Origin: Spirochaetota bacterium
Lineage (GTDB): Bacteria; Spirochaetota; Spirochaetia; Sphaerochaetales; Sphaerochaetaceae
Direction of reading: 5' to 3'
Assembly (NCBI GenBank): GCA_023401595.1
Contig: JAEXDQ010000009.1
Location: forward strand, 1-64,000
DNA length: 64,000 nucleotides
Shown: positions 58,708-64,000 of the stretch, piece after piece
Position numbering within the stretch: position 1 is the stretch's first letter
Layout: every line of letters starts with the position of its first letter
Translations under genes and position numbers: made by a program
The notes under the pieces: model-generated
Database searches by the model: none
Seen by the model: only the letters and a program-made list of their open reading frames with translations
What the model was told of the DNA's origin: nothing

Positions 58708-59571
58708 ATGGCGAAATTCAGAGAATTCAACAGGATACCGCAGAACAGCATCGAACAGTTCATTCCCATGCATCTGCTGGATAAAGAATACTTCAGAAGT
58801 ATCGGAATCCTGCGGGGAGGTATGAGCATCCTGAGGAAAGGATGCGTTATCAGCCGGCCGAAGGACAGGGAATACCATATCATGATCATTACCATCAGAG
58901 GCAATGGTAAGTTCATTATGGAAAACGGAATAGAGTTGGTATCGGAACAAGGGCAGTATTTTTTCTCAGCGGCGGAGGGGCAAGGGCACAAGCATCTGCC
59001 GATATCCGATGAATGGCAGATATGTTGGGCCCAGATTGAGAAATCTAGGAATTGGTTCATCTGCCCGCCGGAAGACTACATGCTGTCAAAGTGCAACAGT
59101 TTCAAAGAAATCGGGAACTGCTTTGAATCAATCATATCAGAATACTCTGAACAATACAGAGATCACACCATGATAGAGGAGCTGCAGTGCCAGTTGCTCA
59201 TGCGGTACATCAAGCGGGAGATCGACCTCAACAACTATTCAGGCAGGAACATGATGTATCTGAAGAAGTTCAACCAGCTGTGGCATGACGTATCACGCAA
59301 TATCGGTATGCCTTGGGATATAGGAACACTATGCGACTATATGGGTCTGAGCAAGGCCCATCTGGTCCGGCTTTGCAACGAATTCTACCAGACAAGCCCG
59401 GCGGACAAAATCAAGCAGATCAAAATGGATCATGCATACGCCCTTCTCGCGAACCTGGACTACAGGGTGTCGGATGTCGCCGAGGTAGTCGGCTACAACA
59501 GCACTTCATCGTTCTCGGTCGCTTTCAAAAAGCATTTTCAGGTACTTCCGAAGGATGTGCAGATGAAATGA
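58708..59571 (+). CDS. AraC-family transcriptional regulator
   Basis: A 287-residue regulator. An N-terminal cupin-like sensor domain (MIITIRGNGKFIMENGIELV, about 55-150) precedes two AraC helix-turn-helix motifs: WDIGTLCDYMGLSKAHLVRL and DYRVSDVAEVVGYNSTSSFS with VAFKKHF. The ATG at 58708 starts the conserved part; the frame opens 36 codons earlier through the promoter. Divergent from the sulfatase/ABC/GH2/GH38 operon, which it probably activates when the imported sugar binds. Confidence 0.9.
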   Translation: MAKFREFNRIPQNSIEQFIPMHLLDKEYFRSIGILRGGMSILRKGCVISRPKDREYHIMIITIRGNGKFIMENGIELVSEQGQYFFSAAEGQGHKHLPISDEWQICWAQIEKSRNWFICPPEDYMLSKCNSFKEIGNCFESIISEYSEQYRDHTMIEELQCQLLMRYIKREIDLNNYSGRNMMYLKKFNQLWHDVSRNIGMPWDIGTLCDYMGLSKAHLVRLCNEFYQTSPADKIKQIKMDHAYALLANLDYRVSDVAEVVGYNSTSSFSVAFKKHFQVLPKDVQMK

Positions 59572-59711
59572 CGGGTCGCCCCGCCTACGCCGCCGCCAAG
59601 GACCGCTTCGAACGCACCCGGTCGGACGGATACCGCACGTCGTCCGTCCGGAGAATGCGGCGTCTCGTTTTTCATTTGCCCCGCAAGGGCCACTCGTAGT
59701 ATGATATCGGC

Positions 59712-60797
59712 ATGTTGACACAAGAAATCATCCATCGCATTCCAAAGGTAGAACTGCACGATCATCTGGACGGAGGGCTTCGCCCAAGCACGATCATCGA
59801 ACTTGCCGATCAATACGGAATACCCCTTCCGACACACGATCCAAAGGAACTGACGGATTGGTTCGCCCGAGGGTGCAGACAAAAAAGCCTGGCGTTGTAT
59901 CTGGAGACCTTCGCGATTACTACAGGGGTGCTGCAGACCTCGGAAGCGTTGGAAAGGGTCGCCTTTGAAGCTATCGAAGATCTCGCGGCGGAAAACGTCG
60001 TCTATGCGGAAATCCGTTTCGCTCCGGTTCTGCACCAAGAAAAAGGGCTCAACCTTGAGGAAATAGTAACGGCGGTCCTCGCCGGACTGGAAACGGGCCG
60101 GAAGAAAACGGGGACAGCCTACGGGCTGATCCTATGCGCCATGCGCAACCAACGCCCCGACCTTTCATTGGAGATCGCCGAGCTGGCCGTCGCCTTCAGG
60201 GAAAGAGGCGTCGTCGGTTTCGATATCGCAGGAGATGAATACGGGCATCCGCCAAAAAAACATCTTGAAGCGTTCCAGTACATACGTAACAAGAATTTCA
60301 ACATCACCATCCACGCAGGAGAAGCGTTCGGTCTGGAATCGATCTGGCAGGCCATCCAGGTCTGTGGCGCGCACCGGATCGGACATGGGACAAGATTGAT
60401 AGAGGACATGTCGATCGACGGAACCAGGATAGAGAAGATGGGAACGCTCGCGCACTTCATCCAGGACAGACGCATACCCATGGAGATGTGCCTGACCAGC
60501 AACGTCGGTACCGGCGCGGCGGCGGACTACGCCAGCCATCCGTTCATCATATTCTTCAGAAACAATTTCAGAGTGTTCCTCTGCAGCGACAACAGGCTCA
60601 TGAGCGACACCAACCTGACGAAGGAAATGGAGATCGCCGCGAAGCAATACAACCTGACGCTCAGGGAACTGGAGAAAATCACGATCAACGCCATGAAATC
60701 CGCGTTCATACATCACGATGAGAAAATCAGAATCATATACGATGTCATAAAAAAAGGGTATGCGGACATCCGCAAGGAATATGGAATGCAGGATTAG
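59712..60797 (+). CDS. add: Adenosine deaminase
   Basis: A 361-residue metallo-amidohydrolase. The zinc His pair is HDHLDGGLRP (about 16-25), then the substrate Glu region HAGEAFG (about 201-207), HRIGHGTRLI (about 219), and the second metal site SDNRLMSDT (about 297-305, where the usual SDDP is SDNR). Family length is normal. It converts adenosine to inosine in purine salvage. The ATG at 59712 has no Shine-Dalgarno; TATGAT ends 6 nt before it, so the message may start at the ATG. The last motif differs from the usual SDDP, but the other residues are intact. Confidence 0.92.
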   Translation: MLTQEIIHRIPKVELHDHLDGGLRPSTIIELADQYGIPLPTHDPKELTDWFARGCRQKSLALYLETFAITTGVLQTSEALERVAFEAIEDLAAENVVYAEIRFAPVLHQEKGLNLEEIVTAVLAGLETGRKKTGTAYGLILCAMRNQRPDLSLEIAELAVAFRERGVVGFDIAGDEYGHPPKKHLEAFQYIRNKNFNITIHAGEAFGLESIWQAIQVCGAHRIGHGTRLIEDMSIDGTRIEKMGTLAHFIQDRRIPMEMCLTSNVGTGAAADYASHPFIIFFRNNFRVFLCSDNRLMSDTNLTKEMEIAAKQYNLTLRELEKITINAMKSAFIHHDEKIRIIYDVIKKGYADIRKEYGMQD

Positions 60798-60818
60798 GCG
60801 GATATCCTGCGGCACGAC

Positions 60819-60849
60819 CCGTCGTCGTCCAGAATCCGAGCGACGACGG
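60819..60849. terminator. Bidirectional hairpin at the add/lipoprotein convergent junction
   Basis: CCGTCGTCG (60819-60827) and CGACGACGG (60841-60849) form a perfect 9-bp stem around 13 nt, with no T-run on either strand. It mirrors the hairpin between carB and the PfkB gene. Confidence 0.55.
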
Positions 60850-60855
60850 AACGAA

Positions 60856-61260
60856 TCAGAACATGCCTACCGATACCTTCGTATCGCCGCCCCTCCCGAC
60901 CTTCGCCATGTGAGAGGAACGGGGACGCAAGCCCTCCGCCGTCTCCTCATAGATACGGATTTCATACAAACCCGCCGGAAGACCGCCGATCGAGAACTTC
61001 GCCGATTTCCGGACATCGGGGATAGCGATGATTCTGGACGGCGATTCTTCCATATCCCAGATCTCAATCACATAGGGGCGGTCGCCGCCGCTGGAAACAG
61101 GAGCGACGGACCTCGAAGCTGTATCCAGCTCACGGACGGTCACGGTCAGCCCGCCCAAACTCCTATCGGAAGCATTTCCGCTACAGGCCACTGTCGTACC
61201 GAGGACCAGCCACAGGCAGAGGCTCAAAGCGAATACGCTACAAAGCGTCTTTTTTACCAT
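60856..61260 (-). CDS. Small lipoprotein of unknown function
   Basis: A 134-residue protein with a lipoprotein signal ending LGTTVAC (lipid on C26). The mature part is a single beta-sandwich-like domain: LTVTVRELDTASRS, YVIEIWDMEESPSR, GGLPAGLYEIRIYEETAEG. The phrase FSIGGLPAGLYEIRIYE resembles the prealbumin-like fold of carboxypeptidase regulatory domains. I do not know its role. Convergent with adenosine deaminase. Confidence 0.7.
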   Translation of the reverse strand: MVKKTLCSVFALSLCLWLVLGTTVACSGNASDRSLGGLTVTVRELDTASRSVAPVSSGGDRPYVIEIWDMEESPSRIIAIPDVRKSAKFSIGGLPAGLYEIRIYEETAEGLRPRSSHMAKVGRGGDTKVSVGMF

Positions 61261-61533
61261 AGACAGTCTCTCCTACAACGACATAGTGCAAATAGCCCCA
61301 TAGGACAGCACCTTACGAAGATATCAAGACAACAAATAGCGCATGCAGGTTCCCTTTCCTGAAGCATCATTTCCAATTTCTTGATATAACTCTTATATAA
61401 GAGTAATGCAAAAATATTATATGAACAAGAAAAAAATTCAAATCGTGATGAAAATAAACAATATCGCTGCAACGTCTTTCGTCCCGCAACGCCATCCGCC
61501 AATCGACACATGCCACTAGCATGTCAGTCTCGC
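61261..61533. other. Non-coding, AT-rich stretch with a palindrome
   Basis: CTCTTATATAAGAG (61390-61403) is a perfect 14-bp palindrome in very AT-rich DNA. It lies between the divergent lipoprotein and GntR genes, about 150 bp upstream of the predicted GntR promoter, and could be a site for that regulator. Nothing else is recognised. Confidence 0.5.
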
Positions 61534-61562
61534 TTGTCAGATATTACGCATCATGCTACTCT
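61534..61562 (+). promoter_or_regulatory. Promoter of the GntR-type gene
   Basis: TTGTCA (61534-61539), 17 bases, TACTCT (61557-61562) with TGC before the -10. Start near 61569, giving a leader of about 119 nt. Confidence 0.6.
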
Positions 61563-61687
61563 TCTCCCTAGGAAAGGAAGGCCATAGAGAATATTGCCAC
61601 AGGTTCCCGTAGGATGAAGAATCAGGAAGTAGGTACTGTTTTCGTTTCTCATCCTACATGCAACGCATTTTGCTCCAAGGAAAGAAG

Positions 61688-62458
61688 ATGAGGTCAAAAG
61701 ATTCGGAAAAGGCCGCGGACTTTGTTTATACGACAATCAGAAGCAGAATCCTGAACCTTGAATACAAACCGGGACGGGGACTCAGCGCCGCGGCGCTCTC
61801 CCAGGAACTCAAGATCAGCCGTTCGCCGGTCAGGGAGGCCTTGCTACGGCTCTCGTTGGAAAACCTTGTGGAGATTTTTCCTCAGAGCGGTTCCAGAGTC
61901 TCCTTGATCGACTTGAACAAAGTCACGGAAGAACGTTTTCTACGCAAGAATCTGGAAACCGCCGCCGTCGTGGAGTTCATCAGCAACAGCCCCGTTGAAT
62001 ACCTCGATGAAATGAGGCGGTTCATCGATTTGCAGATAGATGCCTGGAACAAACAGGAGATCATTGATTTTCTGAACTATGACGACGCCTTCCATGGCGT
62101 CATATTCAGGGCGATCGACAAATACCGCTGCTGGGAGCTGATCACCTCGTTCTGCCCGAATGAACACCGGCTCAGGCTCCTTTCCTCATGGGTAATCGCC
62201 GGCACACGGAATTCGGTCATTTCAAACCATCAGGACCTGGTGACCGCCTTGGAACGGAAGGACCGGGAAGAGGCGTTGAGAATAGAACACCAGCATCTCT
62301 CCAGAATCTCGGAGGAAAGCGCCAAGCTGGTAGCGATATACCCGTCGATTTTCAAAATCGACGCCCCGTGGTCCCAGACGGAACCGACGACAGTCCAGCC
62401 GCACATACGTTCATTTCAGGAGGGGAATGAGAACTTCCTTGTGAGTCTTCGGCGCTAA
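61688..62458 (+). CDS. GntR-family regulator (FadR/FCD type)
   Basis: A 256-residue regulator. The winged helix is YTTIRSRILNLEYKPGRGLS and ALSQELKISRSPVREALLRL; the C-terminal FCD domain is helical (FLRKNLETAAVVEFISNSPV, YDDAFHGVIFRA, SNHQDLVTALERKDREEALR), where Asp/His residues (DDAFH, H) bind a metal and an organic acid. Start at ATG 61688 with AAGGAAAG before it. It has no neighbouring catabolic operon in the window, so its targets are elsewhere. Confidence 0.9.
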   Translation: MRSKDSEKAADFVYTTIRSRILNLEYKPGRGLSAAALSQELKISRSPVREALLRLSLENLVEIFPQSGSRVSLIDLNKVTEERFLRKNLETAAVVEFISNSPVEYLDEMRRFIDLQIDAWNKQEIIDFLNYDDAFHGVIFRAIDKYRCWELITSFCPNEHRLRLLSSWVIAGTRNSVISNHQDLVTALERKDREEALRIEHQHLSRISEESAKLVAIYPSIFKIDAPWSQTEPTTVQPHIRSFQEGNENFLVSLRR

Positions 62459-62575
62459 AGGCTTCAGTTTCCGACATGGCCGTCCCCCTCGCTATTCCGG
62501 CAAACCTTTCCAGTCCTCGTTACATCAAGACGATGGAACGTAGCCATGCGAGACGACCTGCCGCCCCTTCGGCAA

Positions 62576-63205
62576 TCAACGGCGTCGCCACTCCTTGACC
62601 GGATTGAGCCGTAACCGAACCAGGCAGTACAGATACGCGAACAGCAATCCCGCCAAGTGGGTCAGGTGGGCGACGCCCCCGTTCAGGCCGGTAAGCTGGC
62701 TGACCAGTTCTATGACGAAATAGACGGCGACCAGTAGCGGCGCCCGCATCGGAATCAGCCCAAAGACGTAGACCACGGCATAGGGATACAGCACGGCGAA
62801 CAGCAGCATCACCGCATACAACGCCCCGGAAGCGCCCACCAGCACGACGTTCACACCCGCTAGCAGATAGGCGACAAAGCTGAATATCCCCGACAGGGTT
62901 CCGGTCAGCAGATAGAACAACAGGAACTCCTTGCTGCCGATACGCCGCTCCACCATCGACCCGAATATATAGAGACCGAGCATATTGAACAGCACATGGG
63001 AGAATCCCCCGTGTACGAACATATAGGTAAAGAATTGCCATACATACCCATGCAGGACGAACGACGGAATCATCGCAAGATAATAGACGCTCCTCGGATA
63101 CAAATACTCAGTCAGGAAGAAGACCAGGACGTTGATGATGATCAACTTCAAAGTGACGTTGGTATAGCTATATCGTATGCGTCTGTTCAAAAAGGAATCT
63201 TTCAT
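62576..63205 (-). CDS. Rhomboid-family intramembrane serine protease
   Basis: A 209-residue protein with six membrane segments. The catalytic Ser is in GASGALYAV (about residue 126) and the catalytic His in AHLTHLAGLLFAY (about residue 180); the first loop has WQFFTYMFVHGGFSHVLFNM with the His-Asn helper region typical of rhomboids. It cleaves membrane proteins inside the bilayer. The ATG at 63205 is likely; the frame opens 18 codons earlier without homology. Its 5' side faces the sRNA region. Confidence 0.9.
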   Translation of the reverse strand: MKDSFLNRRIRYSYTNVTLKLIIINVLVFFLTEYLYPRSVYYLAMIPSFVLHGYVWQFFTYMFVHGGFSHVLFNMLGLYIFGSMVERRIGSKEFLLFYLLTGTLSGIFSFVAYLLAGVNVVLVGASGALYAVMLLFAVLYPYAVVYVFGLIPMRAPLLVAVYFVIELVSQLTGLNGGVAHLTHLAGLLFAYLYCLVRLRLNPVKEWRRR

Positions 63206-63268
63206 GTCTCTAAGGTACTTTGACGCAACGGATTCGTCAATTATGCATTTTTTGCACAAAAAACGGAG

Positions 63269-63287
63269 GTGTTACAGGACTGCACGC
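63269..63287 (+). promoter_or_regulatory. Upstream element of sRNA unit 1 (candidate sigma54 activator site)
   Basis: GTGTTACAGGACTGCACGC; the aligned copy at 63650-63668 is GTGTGACAGGAATTCACGC, 16 of 19 identical. Each copy starts 139-140 bp before its sigma54 -24 GG, the usual distance for activator sites. The ends (GTGT.A / T.CACGC) form a rough dyad. Confidence 0.65.
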
Positions 63288-63408
63288 CTTTTTTTCGCGA
63301 TTACGGCACGATTCAGATATGCCAGGACAATCCACAAATCAACAAATCCTGCATTTTTGCCATGAATTCAAGCATCAGAGACAAATTGCAGCCATTCCAA
63401 GAAAAGTT

Positions 63409-63422
63409 GGCACGAGGATTGC
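63409..63422 (+). promoter_or_regulatory. Sigma54 promoter of sRNA unit 1
   Basis: TTGGCACGAGGATTGCAAT: GG at 63409-63410, ten bases, GC at 63421-63422, a near-ideal sigma54 site. Start near 63434. Confidence 0.9.
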
Positions 63423-63433
63423 AATACTATAGG

Positions 63434-63539
63434 CGCAGAGCAACAGTTTTTTTCATACCTCCTTTAGTGTGATTTTCCATTGGCGCCAGACGGTTTTCTC
63501 TCCCCACCCCATAACTCTCCGTCTGGCGCCTCTCTTTTT
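63434..63539 (+). ncRNA. Candidate sigma54-dependent small RNA, copy 1
   Basis: An apparently noncoding unit of about 106 nt with no reasonable ORF. It starts CAGAGCAACAG, then a U-run and CAUACCUCCUUUAGUGUGA. The 3' end is a strong terminator: GGCGCCAGACGG (63482-63493) pairs with CCGTCTGGCGCC (63519-63530), followed by TCTCTTTTT. The loop contains the C-rich sequence CUCUCCCCACCCC. Everything from the start to the stem is conserved in copy 2, while the DNA around it is not. The ACCUCCUUU part also resembles the anti-Shine-Dalgarno end of 16S rRNA, so the RNA could pair with ribosome sites. A regulatory RNA is the best reading; no transcript data exist. Confidence 0.75.
63482..63539 (+). terminator. 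Terminator of sRNA copy 1
   Basis: A perfect 12-bp stem, 25-nt loop and TCTCTTTTT. The twelfth pair is G-C here and A-T in copy 2, so a substitution on one side is balanced on the other, which supports pairing in RNA. Confidence 0.92.
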
Positions 63540-63649
63540 GTCCGGCATCCCCCTGCCGTACAATCATTTTCAAGATTTCCTCCGACGTAGCCAATCGCAT
63601 AAAAAAGCAGCAAAACCAAAGTGTGAAATAATTTTACATTTTTATCCAA
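63540..63649. other. Spacer between the two sRNA units
   Basis: AT-rich, no ORF with support. AGTGTGA words at 63620 and 63649 are close repeats; TGTGAAAT-A-ATTTTACA (about 63622-63639) is a dyad. Little is shared with the equivalent spacer of the first unit. Confidence 0.4.
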
Positions 63650-63668
63650 GTGTGACAGGAATTCACGC
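63650..63668 (+). promoter_or_regulatory. Upstream element of sRNA unit 2 (candidate sigma54 activator site)
   Basis: GTGTGACAGGAATTCACGC, 16 of 19 identical to the element at 63269 and at the same distance from the promoter (139 bp against 140 bp). Confidence 0.65.
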
Positions 63669-63788
63669 ACATATTGTACGGTTACGACACCATTACCACA
63701 ACCAAAAGTACTATAAAATAACTAAAAGACTTCATTTCAGGCGTATATTCAAACATTTTTCGGCCAATCAATGCGATTTCAAAAAGTT

Positions 63789-63802
63789 GGCACGTTACTT
63801 GC
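63789..63802 (+). promoter_or_regulatory. Sigma54 promoter of sRNA unit 2
   Basis: TTGGCACGTTACTTGCAGA: GG at 63789-63790, ten bases, GC at 63801-63802. Start near 63814. Confidence 0.9.
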
Positions 63803-63813
63803 AGATACATTAA

Positions 63814-63918
63814 TACAGAGCAACAGTTTTTTCATACCTCCTTTAGTGTGATTTTCCAATGGCGCCAGACGAACCTCTCTCCCCACCCCACAAACCTCTC
63901 GTCTGGCGCCTCTTTTTT
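63814..63918 (+). ncRNA. Candidate sigma54-dependent small RNA, copy 2
   Basis: Copy 2 of the unit at 63434, about 105 nt. The 5' part (CAGAGCAACAG, U-run of 6 instead of 7, CAUACCUCCUUUAGUGUGA) is almost identical. The terminator stem GGCGCCAGACGA (63861-63872) / TCGTCTGGCGCC (63899-63910) differs from copy 1 in one pair, changed on both sides (G-C to A-T). The loop keeps CUCUCCCCACCCCA. TCTTTTTT follows. The 81 bases from here to the end of the window hold no further recognisable unit. Confidence 0.75.
63861..63918 (+). terminator. Terminator of sRNA copy 2
   Basis: A perfect 12-bp stem with a 26-nt loop and TCTTTTTT. The outer ten pairs are the same as in copy 1. Confidence 0.92.
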
Positions 63919-64000
63919 ATGGCTCAACTCAGAAATTTGGGGGATAGGTAACGCAATCTCGGCTTTAAGCTCTCAAATTTGATTTTCAAGAAGAAGTATT

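Overview
The window looks like a chromosomal segment of an anaerobic, probably gut-associated spirochaete related to Sphaerochaeta. This is inferred from the style of the sugar-binding proteins (N-termini ending FAGG), the many ABC, TTT and sulfatase loci, and the psp genes; there is no rRNA or tRNA in the window to fix it. Most of it is moderately GC-rich. The first 250 bases, the psp and sRNA promoters and the last 700 bases are clearly AT-richer.

Layout. 1-132 is the tail of a type I restriction specificity gene. 255-2305 holds a Cys-rich redox-type protein and two rRNA/tRNA methyltransferases. 2779-3843 is a small sigma54-driven pspA-pspC unit, followed by a CmpB-like membrane protein. 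5128-14766 is one long catabolic operon: a tripartite tricarboxylate-type (TTT) transporter, two sulfatases without signal peptides, a LacI-type regulator, a DUF4432 epimerase-like protein and a DUF3604 PHP protein, preceded by two identical palindromic operators. 14897-19765 is the main psp locus: pspF divergent from pspA, a PspB-like gene, pspC and two DUF4097 genes. 20099-22110 is an alkylation repair pair (Ada/AlkA fusion, Ogt). 22383-26936 is carAB.

27042-33435 is a sugar locus on the minus strand (solute-binding protein, two permeases, GH172/DUF2961 enzyme, PfkB kinase) with a divergent LysR regulator, pointing to import and phosphorylation of a fructofuranose- or arabinofuranose-type sugar. 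33525-42557 is mixed: macrodomain, FUSC-like protein, aspS, an outer-membrane-like protein with a phosphoesterase lipoprotein, OsmC, a DUF6062 protein and a Schlafen/AlbA-type protein. 42797-45334 carries a split transketolase and a class II aldolase. 46000-47760 is proS. 48051-48563 is an ankyrin protein. 48768-58620 is a second glycan operon (sulfatase, ABC importer, GH2, GH38 alpha-mannosidase) with a divergent AraC regulator. 59712-63205 holds adenosine deaminase, a lipoprotein, a GntR regulator and a rhomboid protease.

The most unusual object is at the right edge: two paralogous, apparently noncoding transcription units of about 105 nt (63434-63539 and 63814-63918). Each has a perfect sigma54 promoter, a shared upstream element at the same distance (about 140 bp), a conserved CCUCC segment and a C-rich terminator loop. 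A base-pair-preserving change sits in the stem. They look like sibling sigma54-dependent small RNAs, and parts of them are complementary to ribosome-binding sites of psp genes in this same window.

How the genes work together: three loci import sulfated or unusual glycans intact and process them in the cytoplasm, each with its own adjacent regulator. The envelope-stress genes (two psp units, PspF) and the two sRNA units share sigma54. Several genes without a Shine-Dalgarno have a -10 box 6-11 nt before the ATG, suggesting leaderless or very short leaders.
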